DNA of 35,375 nucleotides, from contig JAYMGJ010000716.1 in the NCBI GenBank assembly GCA_037178675.1, positions 1-35,375 on the forward strand, given 5' to 3'. Below the pieces are notes generated by a model, which worked only from the letters and a program-made list of their open reading frames with translations, did no database searches and had not been told where the DNA came from. Made by a program: the position numbers and the translations under genes. Shown piece after piece: positions 1 through 9,960 of the stretch (positions are counted from its first letter, which is position 1; each line of letters opens with the position of its first letter). The stretch is from Scleroderma bovista (Eukaryota; Basidiomycota; Agaricomycetes; Boletales; Sclerodermataceae).

Positions 1-1025
1 CTTTCCGAGGTACGAGACTACTATTACATTTGAAGGGTAGCTAATCCTCACTACACCTAGATTGCGCTTCACTTCGTTCAAGACACAAATACGAAGTTTA
101 ATCTTGCTATTGAATGTGGAAATCCTAACGTTGCATTGGAAACGACAAAGAGCATCGCTAGACCGGAGTGCTGGGATTGGTTGGCACAATAATTAAAGCT
201 CTCAAGCAAGGAAACCATAAGGTTTTCCAACTGTGTTCTCTATTGACATGGGATACTAATATACATACTATGCAGATTGTAGAAAGCATACCAGCAAACC
301 AAGAACTTCATCATATGGTCAATCCACTGTTAAACTCCCACCATCATTTCAGCACAGAACCTAAATTGGCCTGTGATGCCAGGTTCTGAAAGCTTCTGGG
401 ACCATGCCCTTGCCAATGGACATTTGGATATGGACAGCGAAATTCCCTATGCCAACGGTATTGATGACTAAGGTGCCCACTATCCTTCACGCTTGATGAC
501 TGGGAAAAGGAGGAAAGAACCCAGGATGCGATTGACCCTGAGGAAGGTGGATCACAAGTGTTGGACGCTACTGGGGGGGGGAGGGCTGAAGATCAAGAGG
601 AAGAGTTCGAAGACGCCATTGATGATGACGATACCCGGAGCTGGCGCTACCGCTGGTGTGAGTGAATGATCTCGGGTCTGAAACTCGTCGCTGTTCACCA
701 GCAGTCGTTGCGGCTGGTTCGTTCGAAACCGTGGTGCAGGTGAGCATCTCTTTCCAGGTACAACTTCTCAGCGTTGACCCACTTGGCCCGGTTTGCATAT
801 TAGTTGCTCAATCGCCAGTTTGGTGTCGTTTCCTTTGCTCCTCTCAAACCCCTCTTTCTATCAACCTACCGATCATCTCACTCATATCTATCTCCACTGC
901 CCTCCATACCACCCCTTCAACTACACGTCCGCCGCAATATATCTGAAGGTACTTCGGTCCCTCGCCTCAATTCATGCTGACCTGTCTGAAGGTCTCCACA
1001 GGTCTCCACTTCGTAATATCGTGGC
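1..1025 (+). pseudogene. COPA: Coatomer subunit alpha (alpha-COP) pseudogene, internal/C-terminal fragment, left end outside window
   Basis: Alpha-COP is the large scaffold subunit of the COPI coat that carries vesicles from Golgi to ER. Readable blocks follow the family order: ALHFVQDTNTKFNLAIECGN (from 67), ALKQGNHK (to 221), YQQTKNF (about 287-307), LNWPV then SFWDHALANGHLD (about 370-430), an acidic stretch, VAAGSFETVVQ (to 739), and exon 804-947 reading LLNRQFGVV, then [15 protein letters not shown], and [22 protein letters not shown] follows to about 1000. Introns survive at 10-60, 222-275 (with TACTAAT branch site) and 740-803, so this is a DNA-level duplicate or relic, not a retrocopy. 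Decay: stops and frameshifts near 190 and 285, a stop near 470, a further shift near 950, and loss of roughly 80-100 codons between YQQTKNF and LNWPV. Homology fades after about 1025; the WD40 N-terminus would lie left of the window. The identity is from memory of the family and is fairly secure because many blocks agree in order. Confidence 0.85.
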
Positions 1026-1799
1026 GTGTCAGCCCCTTGGCACGTGGATGGTATGTACGTCGTCACCCCCTCATATCATTCCTATTATGGTCGTAGTATC
1101 ACGCTGGGAGTAATATTGATCTCGTCGCTACCTGACACATTCTACGGCCACAGGCACATTGCGGCTTCATGCCATAATAATAATATTCATCACCCACCTC
1201 TTCACTTCCCTCTGACTCCCGCCATTATCATCTTTTGGCTCCATCGGTGGGGTCTGTCTCACGGCAAGCTGACCCCTTCTACAACCATGAGAACATTATC
1301 GCGATTTAAATCATCACCAGGTCTGGAAGGTTGTTTCATCAACATAGTGCTCAGTGTCTTTCTGACCCGAATCCAAGAGTGTCTGGCCAGCTCTCTACAG
1401 GCGAGCTTCCATATCTTTCGCACCACCTTATTAACATTAGCTCTTGTGATTTACACGTCTATAATTCTTTTGCAACTACATACAAGACACAATAGTAATA
1501 ATATACCTAATAGTGACACTATTAGCCACTTACCTTGAACTCTGGACTGATATAATAATAGTAATAATAGCTAATATTAATATTACACTGCTGGGTGGGC
1601 TAATAGTATTATTAATATTATGGCACGTTGCGCTCTTTCCTCCATGCTCAGCTCTCATACCCACTTGAGATCGAGTCCCTCTGATGCCCACTATCTCCCA
1701 TCCCTTTCTTGTCCTCGACTATCGGCTGTGGATCTAACAATCGCCGTTGCCGTTGATCATGTAAATGGTCAGTTTGTTTGATACTGCAATGCAAGTGCA
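1026..1799. other. No gene recognised; degraded intergenic DNA
   Basis: Short open frames exist here, but none shows a recognisable domain or sensible codon structure. The next expected part of coatomer alpha could not be found. The stretch contains the AT-rich palindromic patch annotated separately and ends at the foldback element. Confidence 0.6.
1492..1622. repeat. AT-rich patch of TAATA/ATTA repeats with short palindromes
   Basis: The sequence consists largely of irregular TAATA and ATTAATATTA units. It includes a 9-bp stem with a single-base loop at 1507-1525 (CTAATAGTG-A-CACTATTAG) and a second CTAATAGT start at about 1600. It could be the eroded end of a small inverted-repeat element or simple AT expansion. 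No coding content is seen. Confidence 0.6.
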
Positions 1800-1989
1800 T
1801 GTTAGAATTCGCACGCTGAGGCGATCGGGGTGACCGCGATGGGTGGATGGGTGCGAACCAGGTCCAAACACGATGATATACACGGTACAACTATGAAGTA
1901 TTTATCTTGTAGGTAGAACAGGTAATATATCAAAAAACTAATATGTACTCATATGTCTTGTGAGTTTGACACGTAGGGACTAATATTTG

Positions 1990-2276
1990 TTCAGGTTTGC
2001 GAAGTGCAGCGACGAGTCTGGCATGGCGCGAGATCTGTGGCTGTGACGTGTGACACGTGACGATAGCAGTGATTTGGCTGCAACAGATAACAGCGGGGGT
2101 TCGACAGGGGAAATGGTACGGCGGAGATGACGACGACGATTTGGCTTCAGCCCCAAATGGCAGTTACGATGGCAAGAGAATGACGGTACAACGACGATAC
2201 AACGGCGAGAATGGACAACAACAGGAGGTCAACAGCTGCAAGACAACACGCACAACGACGAAGGATATCGCGTTTG
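1990..2276 (+). repeat. Left long arm of the foldback element
   Basis: This 287-bp arm is the reverse complement of 2342-2628 with scattered mismatches, many of them CG versus TG or CA. Open frames of 75-110 codons here are by-products of the repeat and are not called as genes. Confidence 0.85.
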
Positions 2277-2341
2277 GACCTGGTTCGCACCCATCCACCC
2301 ATCGTGATCACCCCAATCGCCTCAGCACGCGAATTCTAACA

Positions 2342-2628
2342 CAAACGCGATATCCTTCGTTGTTGTGCGTGTTGTCTTGCAGCTGTTGACCTCCTGTCGT
2401 TGTCCATTCTCGCTGTCGTATCATTGTCATACCGTCATTCTCTTGCCGTCGTAACCACCATTTGGGGCCGAAGCCAAATTGTCGTCGTCATCTCCGCCGT
2501 ACCATTTCCCCTGTCGAACCCCCGCTGTTATCTGTTGCAGCCAAATCACCGCTATTGTCACGTGTCACACATCACAGCCACAGATCTCGCGCCATGCCAG
2601 ACTCGTTGCTGCACTTCGCGAACCTGAA
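2342..2628 (-). repeat. Right long arm of the foldback element
   Basis: Inverted copy of 1990-2276. A transcript through the locus would fold into a hairpin of nearly 290 base pairs with a 65-base loop. Confidence 0.85.
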
Positions 2629-2640
2629 CGAATTCTAACA

Positions 2641-3609
2641 GTGCGTATTGTGCCCTCTGACAACTTACCAATCAGCTGAGCTTTTAGTTTTTGCCTCGTC
2701 TCAGCCAGCAGGCAGCCTACGGACCTTGTAGGATGGAACCAATGGTGATATTGATATGAATCTTCCGCATTGATGTGTCATCCTCGACTGGCGAGCGGTA
2801 ATATTATTCTTCTCGCCTTATTCAAATCACCGCCCTCGTTGAAACCGCGTGAAGGGGCCATTTACATTTCGGATCGGTGCATGTTGACTGCAAGCCAATG
2901 TACGTGTCAATACTACTTTTTCATTCAGGGACTAATCATTGCTCGCTATGCTTCACAGCTTACTACTCTATTCTAACGTCCACTAGTGTGCAGTGAGGCC
3001 TCACAACGTCCGACTTACAGATGCAATCATCAAATGAACTAGGCGTCACACACCGTGAAATAATTTCGTAAGGGGTAAAAAGAACAACCAGAGCCTTATC
3101 ATACAAGATGTAAAGATGTAAGTGGAAATGGATTCAAGAAGTCTGGTATCAGAACTCCATAATGGTCTTCCCTTCCCAGAATAAGGGATAGGGTGCCAAT
3201 AAGGACTTGGGAAGCACCTAATCAAGGGCTCCTCCAGGAATTCCGGGATCTGATCGTTCCACATCATTGTCAAGAGCTTCATCACCTTCTCGTCCAGCCT
3301 CATGCCTTTCGTGCAGGAGTGTGAGATTGTTGCATTGATCCTGACTAGATGGCCAGTGGGGCTGGAGTCCATGGAACGAAAACGCCCCATGGTTGTAGTC
3401 TGCCATATCGAGACAGATGAGAGTGGTGTGAGCCAACCAGAGATCCCAACTTTCCTCAAAGAGGATACCGGGTCACTCCATGCACGCGGGTATCGAGAAC
3501 TGTGCTCGCCGCAGTCTCTGCTTCCAGGTGTACCTAAAGTTGACTTTGAGCCAATCGTGCCAGTCCCCAAGAGACAGGATAGCTCCAGAAAATCGCTGCT
3601 CAGAGTAGA
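2641..3609. other. No gene recognised; flank before the copia element
   Basis: Nothing identifiable occurs between the foldback element and the first readable copia Gag. A minus-strand frame runs open for 298 codons (3046-3942), but it overlaps the plus-strand copia gag and I recognise no domain in it. The expected 5' LTR of the copia element (TGTCGACAAG start, as at 12362) is not present here, so the element is 5'-truncated or its left part is decayed. Confidence 0.5.
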
Positions 3610-5024
3610 GAGGATGCTGCCAATGACTGGCTGGCTGGTAGACCTCTGGGCAGGGATCGATCCAGAAGGCTGGGATGGTCGTGAGAGCAGGATCTTCATA
3701 CTGCAACTGCCGAACAACAAGCCGCTGATGAAACCAATAGGGATAAAGCCCTCAGTATGATCACGTACTACACCTCCACACTCATCAGACAGAATCTGAT
3801 GAACAAGAACGAACCCCATGTTGTTTGGGAAGCACTCAACACCTCTTATGGGACTCCTGGTGCTGCCGGTGTCTTTGTTGAGTTCAAACGTCTCACGCGG
3901 ATGGTAATCCCAGGGAATCAGGATCCCACTCCGGCTGTACATCAGATGCAGTCCACAATTGGTTACTTGGCCTCTAATGGCCTAACTCTCCCCGACTCCG
4001 CTCAAGCAATGCTTCTTCTTGGTGCCTTACCTAATGAGTGGCAAGGCTTCGCTTCTACACTCCTGGCCACCTTATTGGTCAACCCAACCACTGCTCAAAT
4101 TGCTGCGGGCGTTCAACGCCTCACCTTTGATGTGGTTCTTCTGAAGATAATGGAAGAATGGTCCAGGAAGTCTGGCAAGTCTATAATGCTGACAGTAAAG
4201 AAGGAACAGAATGCGCAGGCAGGACCTTCTTGCCCAAGGTACAAGAAGTGTTCTGGACGTCACAGCACTGCGGATCACCGTGATGACTATAAAAAGACAT
4301 TCACTCCAAATGCCGCCACAGGTCCTTCTACATTCCTGCCGAAGAATCAGGGTGGTGGAAAAGGAAAAGGAGGAGGAAAGAAGGGAAAAGGAAAACAGCC
4401 TTACAAGGGTAAAGGCAAGCAGCGTCAAAACGCTGCAGAACAAACCGCACAGATCATTGAGCTTGACTCTGACAATGATTCTGATGCTGGGTCCATCTCT
4501 AATATTCCTGAGACAGGCTGGTCCATGCTTACTCCATCCCAACTTGCTGCAGAGTCAGTATTACGTTCTGTGCGTAATGACCTGGCAAGAAAGAAGAGGG
4601 ATGATGAGGAATATGCGCGTAGACTAGCTACGAGACCATGGACTCCTGATGATGGGACCATAAAGTATCGTGATGACGGTTTTGTTTGTGACCAATATAA
4701 TGATGAAAGCTTTGACTGTTATACCTTATGCACCTCTAAGGAGAGTGATGAAAGGTGTCTCTGCTTAACATCTCCCCACTCAGGACAAAAAATTGAATCT
4801 CACTGCCCCAAGCACAAACATTTAACAGGACTATGGTTAATGGATTCTGGTGCAACCGATCATTCCACTCCATACCATGATGACTTCCTAACATACAAGG
4901 AACTTCAAAAGCCTATAAATGTGGGTACTGCTGGTGCTGAAGTAATTCAGTTTTTAGGCATAGGTACAGTTGCCTTCAAAGCTAAAGTTGGCAATGTACA
5001 GAAACAAATCTATCTTCGACACGT
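3610..5024 (+). pseudogene. Copia Gag-protease region (gag-pol N-terminal part)
   Basis: Gag packages the element RNA and the aspartic protease cleaves the polyprotein. The long readable frame begins after a TGA at 3682-3684. It runs through a UBN2-like copia Gag core (VVWEALNTSYG, then FVEFKRLTRM, LLLGALPNEWQGF), a degenerate knuckle-like Cys/His cluster near 4230-4285, and a basic Gly/Lys-rich linker followed by an acidic run. The protease motif LWLMDSGATDHS is at about 4833-4868. Upstream of 3685 the same frame still reads Gag-like (ANDWLAGRPL) but carries stops, so the true start is lost. The frame is cut by the solo LTR after RHV at 5024; downstream pol resumes in frame at 5297. Family identity is firm; the N-terminal limit is a guess. 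Confidence 0.82.
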
Positions 5025-5292
5025 TGTAGGGGGGGGTTGGGTGTTGCTGCTGCCTCAGGTGAGGCACGCTCGACCCAGGGGCTTCTGGAGGTCTGGCAGA
5101 GCTCCCAGGGACTGGGGAGACTAGAGGAAGTAGGGAGAGTAGAGGTGTTCAGTCACTCCAGGACTGAGATCAAACATATACAGAGGAAAGAGGGAAGTTT
5201 CTTAGTAAGCTAAGTACAAGCCTACATAGCTAAGGTAAGAGTCCAGTATCAGTACTACCAATTCTACACCTAGAGACAGGACTGTCTCTACA
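5025..5292. mobile_element. Solo LTR (268 bp) inserted in the copia pol
   Basis: It begins TGTAG and ends CTACA (TG...CA with 5-bp inverted ends). It is flanked on both sides by ACGT (5021-5024 and 5293-5296), a 4-bp target duplication. It interrupts the copia frame between protease and integrase, and its precise removal restores the frame. It is purine-rich on the plus strand and has no coding content. No second copy was noticed in the window, so the parent family is unknown; orientation cannot be set. Confidence 0.82.
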
Positions 5293-6797
5293 ACGTCTAC
5301 TATTCTCCATCTGGAGATAAGCATATCTGTTCACTTCAGTGGCTTACCACGAAACTCAAAATGAAACTCTACGCTGACGCGAAGATAACTCGTGTCTTCG
5401 ATTCACGAAATGAAGTCTTCTTGGAAGGGACTAGGTTAATTCCAAGGAACAATCTCCATTGGTTTTATGGGAAACCGATACATCAGACTGGAGCTCTTGG
5501 ACTTCTCGTGGATTTGGACATAAAATCCATTTCAACGGTGCAATGTGCAACTGTTACAAATAAATTCAACAACTATGATCTATGGCATAGTCGTCTAGGC
5601 CATCCTAACCCTCAAACTATGCAGCATGCTACTCGCGCTACCGATGGTATTGAGAAATTGGACATACCGACAACGGCACCACTCTGTCCTGATTGTCAGA
5701 TTGGCAAGATGCCCTCAAGGTCTTTTCCATCTTCCGATAAACGAGCAGACAAAATACTTGAGATGGTGCACTGCAACCTGGTCGAGTTCCCTGTCTTGTT
5801 GTATAATCGACACAAGTATTGTCTCACGATCATTGATGATTACTCTGGTTATGGCACAGTTTGTCTTTTGTGGTTAAAATTGGATACCGCCACCGCATTC
5901 TCTACCTGGGTAACCTGGGCTGAGAAACAAACTGGTCATTCACTCCTATGAGTATGTTCTGATCAAGGAGGAGAATTTATGGCAACCATATTTAAAACCT
6001 TCCTCACCTCCAAAGGGGTAGAACAACAACTCTCCATTTCAGATCATCCACAACAAAATGGTCGCACAGAAAGGTTCAATCGGACCTTACTCAAGAAAGA
6101 AGAAACCATGCATCATGCAGCATGTCTACCAAAGAATCTTTGGAACTTTGCTCTTGACACCACAGTCCATGTTTACAGCAGGACACCAATGTGCTGCATA
6201 GGCTGGAAAACACCAGTAGAACTCCTGTTCAACAAGAAACCTGATATATCCTACCTTCAAGTATTTAGATGTCTTGCTTATGTCCACATTCCAAAGGACA
6301 AGCGAAAAGACAAACTAACTCCGAAAGCCGAAGAAATGATATTCCTAGGTTATGAACCAGGAACAAAGGGTTACCGCTTCTTGCGGAACAACAGATCAAT
6401 ATATGTGGAAACAACTGCCACATTCGTTGAAAATTTATTCCCAAATTGTCCCAAAGAAAGTCGAAAAAGAAAATCGATATACCTGAACCAATTCATCCTT
6501 CTGAAGAAGAAGTAACAGGTAATAACAATGATAACAATCACCAACCTCCACCTGATGATCTGGAATTTCCACCCATTGGCCCATATCAACCAAATGAGAG
6601 TCATGCAAGAGGTGATGATTCTAAAAGTGACACCACAAAGCCACAAAGTCCAACCCAATGCCCCCCTAAACCTACAGTAGAGGAAGTCGCTGACAACAAC
6701 CTGCAAGTTCCTCAGGGAGGACAAACAAGTTCTGATTACCAACATCCGGAAGAGGATCTTGGATATGTATTCAATGAACGAACTCAGTCTTGGGAAC
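5293..6797 (+). pseudogene. Copia integrase region
   Basis: Integrase inserts the cDNA into the host genome. The frame resumes at 5297 and gives the HHCC zinc domain (LWHSRLGHPNPQ followed by CPDCQIGKM, about 5580-5710). The catalytic core follows with IIDDYSGYG, SDQGGEF (about 5958-5980) and NGRTERFNRTL (about 6058-6090). The first catalytic aspartate appears replaced: family members read HSDL where this reads HCNL (about 5770). A TGA at 5949-5951 stops the frame just before SDQGGEF, and a 1-base shift near 6465 moves the C-terminal part into another frame. That part is rich in Pro, Asn and Asp, as usual for the copia integrase-RT linker. The gypsy element enters at 6798 within SWE|RPQ. The protein cannot be active as encoded. 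Confidence 0.88.
6793..6797 (+). repeat. Target-site duplication GGAAC, left copy
   Basis: GGAAC directly precedes the gypsy 5' LTR and is repeated at 10351-10355 directly after the 3' LTR. Confidence 0.93.
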
Positions 6798-6812
6798 TGT
6801 AATGGCCTAACC

Positions 6813-6897
6813 TTTTATCTTATCTAGTCTGCGATTAGATGACATCTTATCTTATCATAGTGTAGTATCTTATCTAGTGCATCTTATCTGTAGGTCT
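6813..6897 (+). promoter_or_regulatory. Cluster of six YTATCW (GATA-factor) sites in the LTR U3
   Basis: Six TTATCT/TTATCA cores, read as AGATAAG or TGATAAG on the other strand, lie within about 85 bp. They recur in the 3' LTR and in the solo LTR at 24311. WGATAR is the binding core of fungal GATA factors of the AreA (nitrogen) and siderophore-regulator types. Control by such factors is inferred, not shown. Confidence 0.5.
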
Positions 6898-7028
6898 GTG
6901 TAGACTACAGCATCGTGCTGTACATGCTGTGTCCCTTGATGTCATTAGCATAGATGATGGCAGCTGTGTTCACTGCCTCGTACAGCATACAGCCTCATGG
7001 GTAGCCTTGCACAGGACACATGTAGTAT

Positions 7029-7040
7029 AGTATATATACT
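7029..7040 (+). promoter_or_regulatory. TATA-like box of the gypsy LTR
   Basis: AGTATATATACT-type sequence about 145 bp before the LTR end, the usual position for a U3 TATA box. It is conserved in the 3' LTR and the solo LTR. Confidence 0.5.
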
Positions 7041-7175
7041 GTTGCAATCCAGCACCAGAGGCTCTCCATTCAAGCTCTCTTTGGGTTTTCGCTCTAAGAC
7101 GCTTGGTTCCTACTTCCTCCTCAGAGTCTTGACGTGTGGTAGTTCTTTGGGTTGTTTGCCCTTAGGGTTGTCTCA

Positions 7176-7622
7176 CTAGAGCTCGAATCTACCCATTCAC
7201 CACTTTGTCTACCACGCGCTGTTCCCCAGCCTTATAAAGGGAAACTATACCCGGACTCCAGGGTTAAGGAGCTTTGATTCAAACCTTTCACATTTGCACA
7301 CGGCCAGCCTTTAGTGCTGTTCCCTGTAGCCCATTTGGGTTTGGGAGTTTCTAGTACCTAGTCGGTTACGTATTGTACACTAGCCCAGGGTCGTGCCTGG
7401 TGTCTGTAGGGTGGCTCCCGTTCAAGCGCGGTTCGCACCCGCAAGGAGATTGAGCCATAGTTACCAGTAGTTCCTCCATCCATGGAGAGGTAGACCCGTG
7501 ATCTGCAGCCAGTGGCCGTTTGTTTCTGCATAGCTGTGCCACTGCCCTGACCCGGCGAGCGCGACAGGCGAACAGGAGCTTATGCTTAGTTCATTGGAAC
7601 ACCTGTGGGGATCTAGTCCTGA
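7176..7622 (+). other. Gypsy untranslated leader
   Basis: Non-coding stretch between the 5' LTR and the leader frame. No clear tRNA primer-binding site (a TGG-initiated block next to the LTR) is visible at 7176, where the sequence begins CTAGAGCTCG. Confidence 0.5.
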
Positions 7623-7978
7623 TATATTGTTACTCCTACATTACCCCGCTACCTAGTCACCATACCTCCCTACGAGTACTCCTTTAGTCAGGCAGGTCGC
7701 CTGACAGTCACCTACGATACCCGTTACCCCCTTCCTCTCACGCCTGCTCAAGAAGCTGCCAGAGAAGCAGACTTCAAAAGGGTTGAGCAGACGTACACTG
7801 CCTTCCACTGCTACAACCTTGTTGTCGACACCCTTGCAGACCTCTTTCTCAACAACCCCTGCTTCTATGTCGAAGCCGAACCCGACCTCCCGCTTGCACG
7901 CCGCTGTACATTTCGCGCTTCCCGTCTCCACCCCACACGTCCCCAAGGAGCCCCCTATTCCCGTTACCACCTGTATTA
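7623..7978 (+). CDS. Possible leader ORF upstream of gypsy gag, function unknown
   Basis: A plus-strand frame stays open from after TGA at 7620 to TAA at 7976-7978, five bases before the gag ATG. It lacks an early ATG. Its middle reads like real protein (LTPAQEAAREADFKRVEQTY, then YNLVVDTLADLF) rather than random sequence. I do not recognise a domain. It could be an N-terminal extension reached by splicing, a separate small protein, or a relic of an older gag start. Only the open frame and its biased composition support it. Confidence 0.35.
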
Positions 7979-7982
7979 AAAA

Positions 7983-8971
7983 ATGGATCCGCACCAAGAT
8001 GCCCTCCAGAATCTTTTCCTTCAACTTGCGCAGGGCCAGATTGACCTGCAGAACAGTATCCAGGCCCTTGCCGATGCGCAGCAGGGTCTTGGTGCCCCCG
8101 CTGAGGGCGAAGCACGAGGTGCTAAAAAGATTGTCGCTGAACCTGGGAACTACGACGGCTCCCCCCAGACATTCAGGGTATGGTGGAGCAAGATGAAACT
8201 GTGGGTTCTCATGAACCAGAGGGCCGGTCTCCTTAGAAAAAATAGCGAGATCATGGCGGCTGTCCTCGGTTCGAGGGACCTAAAGCTGGGCATTGGGCCC
8301 AGGTCAGGTTGGAGTACTACATGGGCCCAAATGTCCAGTATCCGACTTGGGACGAGTTACAGGCTGAGATAACCAGTTATTTCGTGCCTGGCAACAATGC
8401 TGACTGGGCCAGGTCCCAGTTGTTAAAGTTGCGTCAAGGACCTTGTCAACGAGTAGATGAGTTCCTCGTGGCCTTTGAGTCGCTAAGGATAGAGAGCAAC
8501 TGTCCCGATGCCTACGCAAGGGACTTGCTGGAAAGGGCGGTACAGAGGCAGGTCCTCCAACAGGTATATCTGCTTGGCAAAGCTTGCTCGAACTACGCTG
8601 AGCTAACCGCTTCAGTCCGCACTGTTGGAAGGGCTCAGGAGCTCTTCCTAATTAATACGCAGGGAAATACCCACTATTTCCAGCAGGGCAGAAACTCTTC
8701 TCCTTATGGAGTAACCCCGGGCGCTGGCGCCACTATGGATATTGGTGCTGCACAGCAGCAAAACCAGCAGTGGAGTAAAGGGCTCCAATGCTACAATTGT
8801 CAGGGGTTTGGACACATCGCTCGCGAGTGTTCTCAACCGTGTCACCCACGTCAAGGGCAACCCCAGCAAACCTGGGCTGCACAGTCCCAACCTGAAGACG
8901 AACGCATCAATGCTATTCGCAGCATGTCCTTCTCCGAAATGAGGGACTATTTCAAGAATTTAAAAGATTAG
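7983..8971 (+). pseudogene. Gypsy Gag with CCHC zinc knuckle, one frameshift
   Basis: Gag forms the virus-like particle and binds element RNA. ATG 7983 opens MDPHQDALQNLFLQLAQGQ. The Retrotrans_gag core runs through VWWSKMKLWV, WDELQAEITSYF, LLKLRQGPCQRVDEF and LLERAVQRQV. The knuckle CYNCQGFGHIAREC (CX2CX4HX4C) lies at about 8791-8832, and the end is SEMRDYFKNLKD with TAG at 8969-8971. A frameshift near 8263 separates frame one (7983-8372) from the frame holding EYYMGPNVQYPTW. Length (about 330 codons) suits a fungal gypsy Gag. Apart from the shift it is well preserved. Confidence 0.9.
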
Positions 8972-9290
8972 AGAGTGAGGATACAACGGGCTCCCTCGCT
9001 CTCGAGTCTGAATTGGACACTGCAGTAAGAATTTTGGACTATCGTCTCTCCTGTGCTAAATCCCCTGAAGCACAGGATATTTATAAATACCGCATCTCTC
9101 TTCTCTCTCATAAAATACAGAAAACCCACAAAAAATCACCTTCTGTAGTCTCTCCTGTCTCCATTTCTTTCAACAAGTACTCTGTTTTGACTGTAGACAG
9201 TATGGACTGTAGTGACTCGCCTGGAACAACACGGTCTCAGAGGTTACTACCGATTCCCCATTTGGGATTACCTGGAGTTATTCCCTGTGC
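8972..9290 (+). pseudogene. Gag-pol linker remnant and deletion joint of the gypsy element
   Basis: A frame from about 9013 encodes a protease-proximal spacer (FNKYSVLTVDSM style, Ser/Pro-rich) with no DTG/DSG protease motif. The sequence then jumps to the C-terminal part of integrase at about 9288, so the deletion that removed protease through integrase core has its joint close to 9230-9290. Confidence 0.6.
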
Positions 9291-9960
9291 ATGGGTGTAG
9301 AGCCAGTGCAGACAATAGCCCCAGCAGCTAAAGACTTTGCTGCCATATTTAACAAAATCATTGAATCTTCTGAGAAGGCTAAATGCAACATGAAGCTTCA
9401 GGCAGATAAGCCGCCCCAGATTATACTGTCAGTCAGCAAGTCTGGCTTTCAACGGACAACCTTCGTATGTTAAATCACACTTCTAAGAAGGTTACAGAAA
9501 AATGGATCGGCCCCTATGAGGTCACTCGAGTAACCCTGAACGCGGTTGAGCTTAAGCTCCCGAAAACTCTTTGGATTCACCCAGTAGTGAATGTCTCTTG
9601 AGTTAAACCTTATTTAGGTCCACTCCCTGGACAGCCTGTTTCCCGGCCTGGCCTGGTACTTGTTTCTGAAGAACGCGATGAAGAGTACGAAGTGGACTAT
9701 ATTGTAGTGTCCCGTATTTATAGACACCAGCTCCAGTACTTGGTACACTGGAAAGGGTATGAAGAACACGAAAGAACGTGGGAACCCTCGTCAAATCTGA
9801 AGAATTCTCCTCTGGTAGTCGAGCATTTTTATAGGGAAAATCCTTCTGCCCCTCGAAAGCTTCGCATGGTGCAGTCGGACTTCGACTCGTTATTTACTCA
9901 GATTCCCGAGAATCTTACCAAATGTGAACCTACCTTTTGCAGTCTGGAATCCTGCACCTA
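9288..9960 (+). pseudogene. Gypsy integrase C-terminus with chromodomain
   Basis: Begins within the integrase tail (GVEPVQTIAPAAKDFAAIF, then KKVTEKWIGPYEVTRV). It passes a nonsense TGA at 9599-9601, where a Trp is expected in VVNVS-W-VKPY, and continues into a chromodomain (QYLVHWKGYEEHERTWEP, about 9735-9790). Chromodomains in this clade (chromoviruses) are thought to target integration to modified chromatin. A frame break near 9460 separates the first fragment from the rest. The frame ends TAA just before the purine tract. Confidence 0.88.

Larger units (their letters stand above)
1800..2640. mobile_element. Foldback (inverted-repeat) element, 841 bp, with 12-bp terminal inverted repeats
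   Basis: The ends are the perfect inverted 12-mers TGTTAGAATTCG (1800-1811) and CGAATTCTAACA (2629-2640). Two pairs of long inverted repeats lie inside: 287-bp arms at 1990-2276 and 2342-2628 flanking a 65-bp loop, and 70-bp arms at 1800-1869 and 2272-2341 (about 5 mismatches). The same terminal 12-mer appears a third time at 2330-2341, so the right half reads as two TGTTAG-headed modules back to back. Flanks GTGCA (1795-1799) and GTGCG (2641-2645) look like a 5-bp target duplication with one CG-to-CA change. No transposase is visible, so if mobile it was non-autonomous. The TG...CA ends would also suit a rearranged LTR derivative. Confidence 0.75.
6798..7175 (+). repeat. 5' LTR of the gypsy element
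   Basis: Starts TGTAATGGCC and ends GTTGTCTCA. It carries a GATA-site cluster near its start, a TATATATACT box at about 7031 and a short hairpin-rich segment around 6900-6935. It aligns without gaps to 9973-10350. Confidence 0.94.

Noticed and set aside
2057..2679. Open frames of 66-110 codons inside the foldback element
   Set aside because: They lie in the inverted arms and mirror each other. No protein family resemblance; codon content follows the repeat.
3046..3942. 298-codon open frame on the minus strand
   Set aside because: Its N-terminal part is the antisense of plus-strand copia gag, and the rest shows no domain I recognise. Left as unproven rather than called a gene.
7405..7450. 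tRNA-like B-box (GGTTCGCACCC)
   Set aside because: No matching A-box, acceptor stem or cloverleaf around it. It lies in the gypsy leader.
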